Positions 33,825-42,462 of a stretch of 56,285 nt of DNA are shown here, piece after piece. The notes below the pieces were generated by a model. The model saw nothing but the letters and a program-made list of their open reading frames with translations, was not told where the DNA came from and ran no database searches. This stretch comes from Flavobacterium sp. AG291 (GTDB lineage Bacteria > Bacteroidota > Bacteroidia > Flavobacteriales > Flavobacteriaceae), in contig NZ_QQAR01000002.1 in NCBI RefSeq assembly GCF_003350375.1, positions 358,397-414,681 on the forward strand, read 5' to 3'. The translations under genes were made by a program, and so were the position numbers. Each line of letters starts with the position of its first letter. The first letter of the stretch is position 1.

Positions 33825-35243
33825 ATGAACAGAAGAAAGTTTTTCAGAAATGGATCGCTATTTACACTCGGAACGGCATTAATCAATCCGTTTGAGAGTA
33901 CTGCAAGCATTCTTGACCTTCAAACTATAAATAAAAATAAAAAGGCTAAGAACATTATCTTTATGGTTAGCGACGGTATGAGTACCGGAACCCTTAATAT
34001 GGCCGATCTTTACCTGAACCGCAAAACCGGAAAAGGCTCTAACTGGCTACAGTTGTATAAAGAACAACGCATAAACCGTGCACTGATGGATACTGCTTCG
34101 GCCAGCTCAATCGTAACCGATTCATCGGCAGGAAGTTCTTCATGGGGAGGCGGCTTCAGGGTGAACAATGGTTCCTTAAACGTTGGTCCTAATGGTGAAA
34201 TGCACATGCCTATCTGGCAAAAATTTAAGAAAGCAGGTAAAATGGCCGGCTGTGTAACCACAGTACCTATTACGCACGCTACACCTGCCGGATTCTGCGT
34301 AAACAGCAAAAGCCGCAACGCACAGGAAGATATTGCCGAGCAATACCTTGAGCTTGGCTTTGACATCATGATGGGTGGCGGCAATAATTACTTCAGTGCC
34401 GATATCCGAAAAGATAAGAAAGACATTTACGCACTATATAAAGCTAAAGGCTGGCAGATAGCACGTAACCGTCAGGAAATGATGGCTGCTGATAACAGTA
34501 AACCTTTACTAGGCGTATTTGCTGATGACGGACTTCCATACAACATTGACAGAACTAATGACAAAGCATTAACAGACAGCACTCCTACCCTGGCAGAAAT
34601 GGCTCAGAAAGCTATTGACCGAATGAAAGGAAACAAAAACGGCTTCGTACTTCAGATTGAAGCCGGTAAGGTAGACTGGGGTGCACACGCTAACGACATA
34701 GGCGCATTACTATACGATCAGGTAGCTTTTGACGAAGCTATTAAAGTAGCGATAGACTTTGCCTCAAAAGACGGTGAAACCCTTGTTATCATCACTACCG
34801 ACCACGGTAACGCTAACCCGGGAGTTATTTATGGCAAGGATGCCAATAATAACTTTGACAGCATTCAGAAATACACTCACACTAACGAATGGATACTGAA
34901 CAGCATTAAACCTGACAATACAATCGCTCAGGTTAGAGAAATTGTGGAAAGTGCAAATGCAACTGCTATTTCTGAAGAAGATGCAAAAACTGTACTTACA
35001 TATTATGACGGACTTCATAAGGAAGAAGGCGGATTGTACAATTACAAAAAAGTACCATTCAAAACCTTTGCACAGATACAACAAAAACATAACTCAGTAG
35101 GTTGGATAAGTATGGATCACTCGGCCGATTATGTAGAACTGGCAATGTTTGGCCCGGGCAGCGAACTGCTTAAGCCTTTCGTTAAAAATACCGACCTGCA
35201 CTACCTGATGCTTCAGGCTGCAGAAGTAGAAAACAAGTTTTAA
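33825..35243 (+). CDS. Tat-exported alkaline phosphatase
   Basis: This 472-residue protein has an N-terminal twin-Arg signal (NRRKFFRNGSLFTLGTA), as expected for Tat export. The phosphatase signature VTDSSAGSSSWGGG places the nucleophile Ser at about 100, with metal residues in SDGMS (Asp 50), TTDHGNANPG and MDHSADYVELA. The fold is that of the PhoA/alkaline phosphatase superfamily, which binds two Zn and one Mg. It would release phosphate from organic esters in the periplasm. No Pho box is obvious. Confidence 0.93.
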   Translation: MNRRKFFRNGSLFTLGTALINPFESTASILDLQTINKNKKAKNIIFMVSDGMSTGTLNMADLYLNRKTGKGSNWLQLYKEQRINRALMDTASASSIVTDSSAGSSSWGGGFRVNNGSLNVGPNGEMHMPIWQKFKKAGKMAGCVTTVPITHATPAGFCVNSKSRNAQEDIAEQYLELGFDIMMGGGNNYFSADIRKDKKDIYALYKAKGWQIARNRQEMMAADNSKPLLGVFADDGLPYNIDRTNDKALTDSTPTLAEMAQKAIDRMKGNKNGFVLQIEAGKVDWGAHANDIGALLYDQVAFDEAIKVAIDFASKDGETLVIITTDHGNANPGVIYGKDANNNFDSIQKYTHTNEWILNSIKPDNTIAQVREIVESANATAISEEDAKTVLTYYDGLHKEEGGLYNYKKVPFKTFAQIQQKHNSVGWISMDHSADYVELAMFGPGSELLKPFVKNTDLHYLMLQAAEVENKF

Positions 35244-35280
35244 AATAAGGGCTGTTAAAAAAACAGCCCTTATTTTTTTT
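35244..35280. terminator. Bidirectional terminator
   Basis: The arms AATAAGGGCTGTT (35244-35256) and AACAGCCCTTATT (35262-35274) are perfect, with T after and A before. Confidence 0.85.
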
Positions 35281-36217
35281 ATAAACTCACAGCTTCCTGT
35301 TTTACTCTCTCAAAATCTGTAATGATATCATTCAGGATTTCAGCGGCGGGTTTAATATCATGGATAAGACCGGCAATCTGTCCTATTTCAAGCTCTCCTT
35401 CTTCAAGATCTCCTTCAAACATACCCTTTTTAGCACGGGCACGGCCTAATAAAGCTTTCAGGTCATCTACAGTTGGCGCTTTTGCATACAATGCTACTAC
35501 ATCATGAAAGAACTTATTCTTTATCAATCGCACCGGAGCCAGTTCTTTTAGCGTTACATGCGTATCGCCATCCTGGGCATCCACAATTGCCTGTTTAAAG
35601 TTATCATGCGAAGACGACTCTACCGAAGCCGCGAAACGGCTTCCTACCTGAACACCGTCGGCCCCGAGTATCATGGCTGCAAGCATACCACGACCAGTAG
35701 CAATTCCACCGGCAGCAATAAGCGGCACAGTAAGCTGCTCCTTGACCATTGGAATAAGCGTAAACGTAGTAGTCTCCTCTCGCCCATTATGGCCTCCTGC
35801 CTCAAAACCTTCAGCTACAACAGCATCTACTCCAGCTTCCTGAGCTTTAAGGGCAAATTTCACACTGCTTACCACATGCACCACCGTAATACCTTTTTCT
35901 TTCAGCCATACTGTCCATGTTTTAGGATTTCCGGCAGAAGTAAATACTATATTTACACCTTCCTCAACAATGATATTCATTATCTCTTCAATATTCGGGT
36001 ACAGCATTGGTACGTTTACCGCAAAAGGCTTATCCGTTGCTTTTTTACATTTCTGTATATGCTCTCGTAACACTTCCGGATACATAGACCCTGCACCGAT
36101 TATACCAAGTCCGCCGGCATTACTCACGGCACTTGCCAGTTTATAGCCACTTGCCCATATCATGCCTGCCTGTATTACAGGATACTGAATATTAAAAAGT
36201 TGGGTTATTCTGTTCAT
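35279..36217 (-). CDS. Nitronate monooxygenase / NPD-type flavoenzyme
   Basis: This 312-residue TIM-barrel protein has QAGMIWASG at the N-terminus, GGLGIIGAG, GFEAGGHNG and AAGGIATGRG with LGADGVQVGSRF, which together are the FMN-binding set of the 2-nitropropane dioxygenase family. It would oxidise nitronates or act as an enoyl reductase-like flavoenzyme. It begins 28 bases after the S8 protease stop with no hairpin between, so the two may share a transcript, although the roles look unrelated. Confidence 0.92.
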   Translation of the reverse strand: MNRITQLFNIQYPVIQAGMIWASGYKLASAVSNAGGLGIIGAGSMYPEVLREHIQKCKKATDKPFAVNVPMLYPNIEEIMNIIVEEGVNIVFTSAGNPKTWTVWLKEKGITVVHVVSSVKFALKAQEAGVDAVVAEGFEAGGHNGREETTTFTLIPMVKEQLTVPLIAAGGIATGRGMLAAMILGADGVQVGSRFAASVESSSHDNFKQAIVDAQDGDTHVTLKELAPVRLIKNKFFHDVVALYAKAPTVDDLKALLGRARAKKGMFEGDLEEGELEIGQIAGLIHDIKPAAEILNDIITDFERVKQEAVSL

Positions 36218-36245
36218 TAAATTTATTTAGTTAGTATTTGTTTGT

Positions 36246-37841
36246 CTATTGTTTAATAATCCTTCCTTTTTGTGATGTGCCTTCCATACTATAGCTGTAA
36301 ATGCCTGTAGCCAGTTGGGAAATATCAAATGAAGGATTGGCTAAGGTAACATTTTGCTGCGAAACCCTTTGCCCTAGCTCATTAAAAATAGTTACCGTTG
36401 TTCTTTGGATATTTTTAGGAAAAAGCAGATGTACTATATCATTAGCAGGATTTGGGTATACTATAAAATTCCCATCGGTAAGTCCCATAGCTTTTTGCAT
36501 TGCAAGGCTAAAATCAGGAATACCGTAACCGTATTGATTATTGGGCTCACTATACCTGTCAGCAGACTCTTTTATGAGTTCACGTAATTCTGTATTGGTT
36601 TTATCAGGTAATGCCTGCCATAAACAAGCAACCAATCCTGCCGTTATAGGGCTCGAAAATGATGTTCCGCTTGCAATGCCAATAGTACCCTCTGGAGTTG
36701 CTAAAGTTGCCTGATAACCTTTCGCCATAACATCGGGCTTAATGCGGTTATCAGCTGTAGGACCTATGGAACTAAAACTCACATACATTTCGTTTAGGTC
36801 TACAGCTCCAACAGTGAGTACTCCGGGAGCATCTGCTGGAGCTGCAATATGCGGATTTACCGTATTGGCAGAGTTCCCGGCGGAAACCACACAAAATATC
36901 CCTCGCGAAACTGCAATGTCAGCACCACGAGTAATAAATGCCGTTTGGCCATCCATTTGTTCGTAAGTATGGCTGTAACGTCCGTTATCATATACAAAAT
37001 AACCTAATGATGTATTGATTATATCTACACCGAGACTGTCGGCTACTTCTGCTGCTTCTACCCAGTAAGATTCTTCTACCGGATTTTCGCTGGTAGCATC
37101 CTCAGTCCTGAAAAGGTAATAAAAAGCATCAGGGGCTGTACCTGTCAATTGCCCCTCTACATAACCTGCCATTGTAGACAATACTAGTGTGCCATGCGTA
37201 CCTCCCTGATAATAATCCTCAGAACGTGCTACAAAATCATAACCTCCTTTAATCTGACCATTATCCCGCATTCGCTGAAATGGCTGTGTTGTATTTACTC
37301 CCGGAAAGCCTGCATCTAACACAGCAATGGTAATTCCTTTGCCTGTGTAATCTGATTGATGCAACAATTGTCCGTTAAGCATTTGTATCTGATTAGCAGA
37401 ATTTCCGTAATTAAAATCAATTTGTGTTTCAAGATTTTTATTGGCTGACACAACCTGATTTTGAATACTGATTCTTGACGTATTAAGAGATTTATCCGCA
37501 TAATCAATATGATCTACAAAGCTGTTAGCCTTTAGCAGTTCAATATTGTCTCTTTCACCACGTACATGGATAGCGTTAAGCCATTTCGATTTAGACATGA
37601 CGGTAACACCGGTCGATTCTTTAATCACATTTAGATAATCTGCATGAATTGGAATATCTTTTTCATCAAGGAGAATATTTTGCCTTGCCCTTCTATCCAA
37701 AGCTTTTTGGGATAGCATCTCAGTCGGATTGGCTAAGTAATAATCAGCATCCGGTTTGTCTTTAAAATAAATCCAGGCATCTTCCTGTGCGAAACCTAAA
37801 GCACTTGTAAACAGTAGTATCAACAACATAACCTTTTTCAT
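36246..37841 (-). CDS. S8 subtilisin-like protease with T9SS type A sorting domain
   Basis: With the ATG at 37841 the precursor has 531 residues (a GTG one codon upstream is possible). A signal peptide (about 20), an inhibitor-like propeptide to about 150, and a subtilase domain with Asp 176 (VLDAGFPG), His 216 (GGTHGTL), oxyanion Asn (SAGNS) and Ser 394 (GTSFSSP) are all present. The last about 75 residues (YPNPANDIVHLLF, then GIYSYS and GRIIKQ) are a T9SS type A tail, so it is exported and perhaps anchored to the surface by the gliding secretion system. Confidence 0.94.
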   Translation of the reverse strand: MKKVMLLILLFTSALGFAQEDAWIYFKDKPDADYYLANPTEMLSQKALDRRARQNILLDEKDIPIHADYLNVIKESTGVTVMSKSKWLNAIHVRGERDNIELLKANSFVDHIDYADKSLNTSRISIQNQVVSANKNLETQIDFNYGNSANQIQMLNGQLLHQSDYTGKGITIAVLDAGFPGVNTTQPFQRMRDNGQIKGGYDFVARSEDYYQGGTHGTLVLSTMAGYVEGQLTGTAPDAFYYLFRTEDATSENPVEESYWVEAAEVADSLGVDIINTSLGYFVYDNGRYSHTYEQMDGQTAFITRGADIAVSRGIFCVVSAGNSANTVNPHIAAPADAPGVLTVGAVDLNEMYVSFSSIGPTADNRIKPDVMAKGYQATLATPEGTIGIASGTSFSSPITAGLVACLWQALPDKTNTELRELIKESADRYSEPNNQYGYGIPDFSLAMQKAMGLTDGNFIVYPNPANDIVHLLFPKNIQRTTVTIFNELGQRVSQQNVTLANPSFDISQLATGIYSYSMEGTSQKGRIIKQ

Positions 37842-38021
37842 CACTACTCGGATTTCTGCCCAAATTTCAGCAAGTTCCCATTGAGATAAGAGATACAGAA
37901 TGCTATCATTCCCCGGGATCTGTCATAAATTTGTACTTTAAGCTTATTCATTAAAAGGGGCAATTATCTATCAAATGTACAAAAGAATCGATTAAAAACA
38001 GCGATGAATACTACAAAACAC

Positions 38022-38029
38022 TATTTTTG
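38022..38029 (+). promoter_or_regulatory. -7 box that decides the DMT transporter start
   Basis: TATTTTTG contains the TTG at 38027 that would be the start of the longer frame. It is therefore more likely a promoter element, with translation starting at the ATG at 38051. Confidence 0.5.
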
Positions 38030-38050
38030 TCTACCAAAAAAACGAATACA

Positions 38051-38908
38051 ATGTTCTTTTTAATACTCAGTATTGTCTGCAGCGTATCTGTAGGCATAAT
38101 TTTTAAAACGGCAAGACGATATGGTATTTCTCTGACCCAGGTAGTACTATGGAATTACGTTTTTGCTCTGCTTTTTTGTCACCTTTTCTTTAATCCTGAT
38201 CTAAAACATGTAGACACCAACGCTCCCTGGCAAATTTATTTACCATTAATGGTGTTATTGCCTGCGATATTCCTTTTTCTGGCTTCTTCCATAAACCGGA
38301 TGGGCATCGTAAAAACAGATGCAGCCCAACGTCTCTCCCTTTTTATACCGATACTTGCTGCATGTTTCATTTTCAAAGAAGATTTTAATTTACTTAAAAT
38401 TATAGGACTTGGCGTAGGTTTTCCTGCCATTCTTCTTATCCTTTCCAAAAAAGATGAAAACACTAATAAAGAATGGATATACCCTGCCGTGGTTCTCATT
38501 GGTTTTGGTATAATAGATGTGCTTTTTAAACAAATAGCCATACAAACCTCACTACCCTTTACAACTTCCCTTTTTGTTGTTTTTTGCGGTGCACTTTTAG
38601 TAATCTCTATTATAGCACTGTATAAAATAATCTTTGAAAGAGTTAAAATAGACCTTATAAATTTTGCTTTTGGATCATTGGTAGGCATTTTTAACTTCGG
38701 TAATATTCTCTTTTATCTGATGGCACATAAAGAATTTTCAGAAAATCCATCAACGGTTTTTGCTGCCATGAATATGGGAGTAATTGTTCTTGGAAGCCTT
38801 GTTGGAATATTCATTTTTAAGGAAAAGTTATCCAAATTGAATTTTTTGGGTCTTTCTTTGGCACTTGTTGCCATAATTTTAATCACCTTTTCTCAGATTT
38901 ACAAATAA
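38051..38908 (+). CDS. DMT family (EamA) transporter
   Basis: With the ATG at 38051 the protein has 285 residues and ten predicted membrane helices in two EamA repeats, ending each half with a glycine-rich helix. Examples are VVLWNYVFALLFCHLF near the start and LNFLGLSLALVAIILITF near the end. Members move amino acids, sugars or metabolites out of the cell or are of unknown substrate. It is immediately upstream of the SAM riboswitch but has no terminator of its own that I can see. Confidence 0.88.
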   Translation: MFFLILSIVCSVSVGIIFKTARRYGISLTQVVLWNYVFALLFCHLFFNPDLKHVDTNAPWQIYLPLMVLLPAIFLFLASSINRMGIVKTDAAQRLSLFIPILAACFIFKEDFNLLKIIGLGVGFPAILLILSKKDENTNKEWIYPAVVLIGFGIIDVLFKQIAIQTSLPFTTSLFVVFCGALLVISIIALYKIIFERVKIDLINFAFGSLVGIFNFGNILFYLMAHKEFSENPSTVFAAMNMGVIVLGSLVGIFIFKEKLSKLNFLGLSLALVAIILITFSQIYK

Positions 38909-38963
38909 AAAAACCACACTAAAACGTTTTAAATCAGTTAAATAAAAAATATTTTAAATTTTA

Positions 38964-38996
38964 TTTGGTTTTTACATTTTTTGTGACCTAAATTTG
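38964..38996 (+). promoter_or_regulatory. Promoter of the SAM-regulated operon (-33/-7)
   Basis: TTTG (38964-38967), 21 bases, then TAAATTTG (38989-38996) match the Bacteroidota consensus in full. The transcript would start near 39002, just before the riboswitch. Confidence 0.7.
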
Positions 38997-39020
38997 CAGC
39001 AAGTTCTTTAAAAAATTATT

Positions 39021-39129
39021 CTTATCCAGAAAGACCGAGGGAATTGACCCTATGACGTCTTGGCAACCTGTTCGCAATCGTGCGTATAAGGTGCCACATT
39101 CAACCGTTGCCTGGCAGCGGAAAGATAAG
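39021..39129 (+). promoter_or_regulatory. SAM-I (S-box) riboswitch
   Basis: The P1 arms CTTATC (39021-39026) and GATAAG (39124-39129) enclose the conserved core. P2 pairs AAGAC (39031-39035) with GTCTT (39057-39061), inside which lie GAGGGA and CCCTATGAC. GGCAACC (39062-39068), AAGGTGCC (39088-39095) and the final AAAGATAAG are the signature bases of the class. The ligand is S-adenosylmethionine. It lies in the leader of a trans-sulfuration/homoserine dehydrogenase operon, the expected target. It fills most of the 367 bases without a gene from 38909 to 39275. Confidence 0.93.
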
Positions 39130-39181
39130 CTTAGAAATTGTACATAATACCACAAAATATTATATGCTCTTCTGACTTATC
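39124..39181 (+). promoter_or_regulatory. Antiterminator pairing of the SAM riboswitch
   Basis: The P1 3-prime arm and its extension (39124-39135, GATAAG, bulged C, TTAGA) can pair with the terminator loop TCTGACTTATC (39171-39181), giving 11 pairs. The same CTTATC is copied from the P1 5-prime arm, so SAM-bound P1 and the antiterminator exclude each other. Confidence 0.65.
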
Positions 39182-39197
39182 GGGAGAGCATTTTTTA
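39164..39197 (+). terminator. Riboswitch-controlled terminator
   Basis: The arms ATGCTCT (39164-39170) and AGAGCAT (39185-39191) have a 14-base loop and a T run. The loop carries the CTTATC sequence that can instead pair with the P1 3-prime arm. A second ATGCTCT at 39202-39208 could compete for AGAGCAT. Confidence 0.8.
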
Positions 39198-39275
39198 TTT
39201 TATGCTCTTTCGATAACTGGTTTTAGGATGTTTTTTACTGACAGAAAAAATTTACAAACTAAAATTAAAAACAAA

Positions 39276-40457
39276 ATGAAAGAGCAAACTCAAATTTTAC
39301 ACAGCATTCCGGTAGATCCACTAACAGGTTCAATCTCTACACCAATATACCAAACTTCAACATTCGTTCAGGATGCACCGGGTGTTCATAAAGGCTACGA
39401 TTACGCAAGAAGCAACAACCCGACACGTAAAGTTCTTGAAGATACTATCGCTAAACTTGAAAACGGAACAAACGGTTACGCATTTGCCAGCGGGCTTGCA
39501 GCTATCGATGCTGTCATCAAACTTCTTGAAGCAGGTGACGAGGTTATTGCAGTAGACGATATTTACGGAGGTGCTTTCAGATTGTTTACTCATATTTACC
39601 AGAAATTTGGGATCAGCATCAAATATGTTGACACTACCAATGCACAAAATGTAGCTGATGCAATCACGGATAAAACAAAACTTATCTGGATTGAATCGCC
39701 AACAAACCCAACGCTTAAAATTTCTGATATAAAAGCTATTGCAGCTATTGCTAAAGCAAACGATGTACTTCTTTGTGTAGACAACACATTTGCTTCGCCT
39801 GCTGCTCAAAAACCACTTACTCTTGGTGCTGATATTGTAATTCACAGTGCTACTAAATACCTTGCCGGACACAGCGACCTTATTGCCGGACTTGTAGTAA
39901 CTTCAACTCAGGAACTTGGAGACAAAATCAAATTTATTCAAAATGCATCAGGGGCAATACTTGGACCATTTGACAGTTGGTTAGCTATTCGTGGAATTGA
40001 AACGCTAACACTGCGTATTAAGCAACATGCCGAGAATGCTCAAAAAATTGCAGAATTCCTGCTGGAAGAAAAACTAATCAAAAATGTTTATTACCCAGGA
40101 CTGCCATCGCACCACAACCATGAGATCGCTAAAAGCCAGCAAAAATACTTTGGCGGTGTAATTGCTTTCGACCTTGTAATTGATGATAAAGAAATTGCTT
40201 CTGCAATTGTTAGCAACACAAAACTGTTTAAGCTTGCAGAAAGCCTTGGTGGAGTAAAAAGTCTTTGCTGTCTGCCTTGTGAAATGACACATAAATCTAT
40301 CCCGACTGAAAAACGATACAGCTCTGGTGTAACCGATAGCCTTATCCGTTTATCAGTTGGCCTTGAAGACGCTGATGATCTTATTGAAGACCTGAAGCAG
40401 GCTCTTGAAATCGCTGTAAAACAAAGTACTAACAAAAACGCAACAGCTGCTGTATAA
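39276..40457 (+). CDS. Trans-sulfuration PLP enzyme (cystathionine gamma-synthase / O-acyl-homoserine sulfhydrylase)
   Basis: With the ATG at 39276 the protein has 393 residues, and the longer frame would start inside the terminator. Features of the Cys/Met metabolism PLP family are SNPTR-type YARSNNPTR at 43-51, ASGLAAI, the VDNTFASP segment and the Schiff-base Lys 194 in SATKYLAGHSD. It joins an activated homoserine to cysteine or sulfide on the way to methionine. The type cannot be told apart by eye. SAM riboswitch control and the next gene support methionine synthesis. Confidence 0.93.
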   Translation: MKEQTQILHSIPVDPLTGSISTPIYQTSTFVQDAPGVHKGYDYARSNNPTRKVLEDTIAKLENGTNGYAFASGLAAIDAVIKLLEAGDEVIAVDDIYGGAFRLFTHIYQKFGISIKYVDTTNAQNVADAITDKTKLIWIESPTNPTLKISDIKAIAAIAKANDVLLCVDNTFASPAAQKPLTLGADIVIHSATKYLAGHSDLIAGLVVTSTQELGDKIKFIQNASGAILGPFDSWLAIRGIETLTLRIKQHAENAQKIAEFLLEEKLIKNVYYPGLPSHHNHEIAKSQQKYFGGVIAFDLVIDDKEIASAIVSNTKLFKLAESLGGVKSLCCLPCEMTHKSIPTEKRYSSGVTDSLIRLSVGLEDADDLIEDLKQALEIAVKQSTNKNATAAV

Positions 40458-40469
40458 TAGATTTAATTC

Positions 40470-41711
40470 ATGTCAAGAAAAACTTTAAATATAGGCCTGT
40501 ATGGTTTTGGATGCGTAGGATTTGGTCTTTACGAAGTATTGCAAAAAACTCCCGGACTTAAAGCTAACATCAAAAACATTTGTGTCAAGGACAAAAATAA
40601 GCCAAGGGAAATAGGTATCGAAAATTTTACTTTCGATAAAAACGATATACTTAACGATGATGAGATTAACGTAGTTGTAGAACTTATAGATGATGCCGAT
40701 GCAGCATTTGAAATTGTATCAGAGGCATTGAAAAGAGGTAAAGCAGTAGTTTCGGCAAACAAAAAGATGATTGCCGAACATTTTACCGAACTGTTAGAAC
40801 TACAGGAAAAACACAATGTTCCTTTGCTTTATGAAGCTGCTGCATGCGCCAGTATTCCAATCATCAGAAATCTTGAGGAGTACTATGATAATGACCTTTT
40901 AGAATCTATTGAAGGAATTGTAAATGGTTCTACCAATTATATTCTGACCAAGACCTTTGCAGAGAACCTGTCGTATGATGATGCACTTAAACAGGCACAG
41001 GATTTAGGTTTTGCTGAAAGCAACCCTATTCTTGACACAGGCGGATTTGATGCTAAATACAAGTTACAGATACTGTTAGCACATTCATTTGGTTATATTG
41101 CCAAACCAGCCGATATTTTCAATATAGGAATTGATAACATAGGCCCTCTTGAGTTAAAATATGCTAAAGAAAAAGGGCTTAAGATAAAACTGATAGCACA
41201 GGCTTTTAAAGGAAGTAAAGGTGAATTATCAGCTTTTGTGATACCTAAATTCGTATCGTCTGAAGAAAGGCTGTTTAACGTAGATGATGTATTTAACGGA
41301 GTACTTACCAAAACAAGCTTTGCCGATACACAATTCTTCGTAGGAAGAGGCGCGGGTGCTCATCCAACGGCTTCGGCTGTGTTATCAGATATATCTGCTC
41401 TTAGTTACGATTACAAATATGAATATAAAAAGATAAACCAAAAGGAAAACCTTGTTCTGTCTGACGATGTAAACCTTAGCGTATTATTAAGACACAAAAA
41501 AGAAGACGCAGATACCTTTAAAAAACAGTTTCTAACTATTGATGAAGCTTACACTAACAATGAGTCGGGTTATATTACCGGTACTATAACACTTAAAAAT
41601 CTGAAAGATATACAGGCAGGTAATACCGGTGACAGATCGTTCATACTACAACACGTTGTTACCGAACAAGAAACTGCTGCACAACAAAATGAAATTGCTG
41701 TTCAAATATAA
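40470..41711 (+). CDS. hom: Homoserine dehydrogenase
   Basis: The 413-residue protein starts 12 bases after the upstream stop. The N-terminus has the Rossmann motif GLYGFGCVGFG. The catalytic region has EAAACASIPIIRNLE, VNGSTNYIL, AESNPILDTGGFDAKYK and GRGAGAHPTASAVLSD, the usual homoserine dehydrogenase blocks. There is no aspartokinase domain. It reduces aspartate semialdehyde to homoserine, feeding the trans-sulfuration enzyme of the same operon and also threonine synthesis. Confidence 0.93.
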   Translation: MSRKTLNIGLYGFGCVGFGLYEVLQKTPGLKANIKNICVKDKNKPREIGIENFTFDKNDILNDDEINVVVELIDDADAAFEIVSEALKRGKAVVSANKKMIAEHFTELLELQEKHNVPLLYEAAACASIPIIRNLEEYYDNDLLESIEGIVNGSTNYILTKTFAENLSYDDALKQAQDLGFAESNPILDTGGFDAKYKLQILLAHSFGYIAKPADIFNIGIDNIGPLELKYAKEKGLKIKLIAQAFKGSKGELSAFVIPKFVSSEERLFNVDDVFNGVLTKTSFADTQFFVGRGAGAHPTASAVLSDISALSYDYKYEYKKINQKENLVLSDDVNLSVLLRHKKEDADTFKKQFLTIDEAYTNNESGYITGTITLKNLKDIQAGNTGDRSFILQHVVTEQETAAQQNEIAVQI

Positions 41712-41751
41712 ACTACTACTATCCACAACCAAAAAAAGCTATGAAAAAGAC

Positions 41752-41785
41752 AAACCCTATCCGCCGCCGCGGATGGGGTTTTGTT
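41752..41785. terminator. Intrinsic terminator of the SAM operon
   Basis: AAACCCTATCCGC (41752-41764) pairs with GCGGATGGGGTTT (41769-41781) with a T-G pair, then a T-rich tail. It also overlaps the end of the convergent DUF1684 gene. Confidence 0.8.
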
Positions 41786-41788
41786 ATT

Positions 41789-42388
41789 TTAATGATCATA
41801 TGCTTTTACTCCTGCCTTAACTTCTACCTGAAGATCGTTTTGAGCAGGCGGTATAGGACATGAATATTTATGATTGTAAGCACAGTATGGATTATAAGCT
41901 GTATTAAAATCAATCATCATTTTATCAGTATCCGGTTTTTGCAGGTCTATATACCTCCCTCCGCCATAACTACCATTACCCGAAGTGAAATCAGTAAAAG
42001 GCAAGAACAAATAATTTTTAAACTCTTCTTTTTTTGATAGATCAATATTTTGAAAAACATCCAGCTTGCATTGTTTCCCCTGTAATGTAAAATACAACTC
42101 TCCATACTTAACATACATAGGTTTTCTATCAGTTGTTGTAGGCATTGCAAAAGGTTTTTCATCTGGTGTACGTACGAATTTTGCCTCTACGCAATAAGCC
42201 ATATCTACAGGATAAAAATCCAGCGATTTGAATTTCTTAAGATCTTTGGGGGTTAATGGTGATTCCAAAGGGTCTGCATATTCCTTGTTCAGTTGCTCTT
42301 GATATTTCCTGGAATTTTCGATACTGCAATCCTGTGCTTTGAGTACTATAAATGAGAATAATGTAATGGTTGTAAAAAAGAGTTTCAT
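41789..42388 (-). CDS. DUF1684 family exported protein
   Basis: With the ATG at 42388 the precursor has 199 residues, and the longer frame contains the -7 box at 42405-42412. A signal peptide covers about 18 residues. The C-terminal region matches DUF1684: IDFNTAYNPYCAYN, then YSCPIPPAQNDLQVEVKAG. The conserved block with its paired Cys suggests a metal or disulfide site. The function of the family is not established. Confidence 0.9.
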   Translation of the reverse strand: MKLFFTTITLFSFIVLKAQDCSIENSRKYQEQLNKEYADPLESPLTPKDLKKFKSLDFYPVDMAYCVEAKFVRTPDEKPFAMPTTTDRKPMYVKYGELYFTLQGKQCKLDVFQNIDLSKKEEFKNYLFLPFTDFTSGNGSYGGGRYIDLQKPDTDKMMIDFNTAYNPYCAYNHKYSCPIPPAQNDLQVEVKAGVKAYDH

Positions 42389-42404
42389 CTGTATGAGGTT
42401 TCTG

Positions 42405-42412
42405 CAAAAATA
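42405..42412 (-). promoter_or_regulatory. Candidate -7 box of the DUF1684 gene
   Basis: The minus strand reads TATTTTTG, 16 bases upstream of the ATG at 42388. Confidence 0.45.
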
Positions 42413-42436
42413 ATTATTTAGGCACACTAACATTTG

Positions 42437-42444
42437 TAAATTTG
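42437..42444 (+). promoter_or_regulatory. Candidate -7 box of the MFS transporter gene
   Basis: The plus strand reads TAAATTTG, 18 bases upstream of the ATG at 42463. The two divergent promoters almost touch. Confidence 0.45.
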
Positions 42445-42462
42445 TAGAAATCAATCAAACAA

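Noticed and set aside
39138..39275. An N-terminal extension of the trans-sulfuration enzyme reaching into the riboswitch terminator.
   Set aside because: The family starts close to MKEQTQILHSI, and the extension would translate the terminator hairpin.
41741..41863. A 40-codon plus-strand frame with Arg-rich start and a hydrophobic stretch.
   Set aside because: It runs through the terminator hairpin and the antisense of the DUF1684 gene, so it is a by-product of those sequences.
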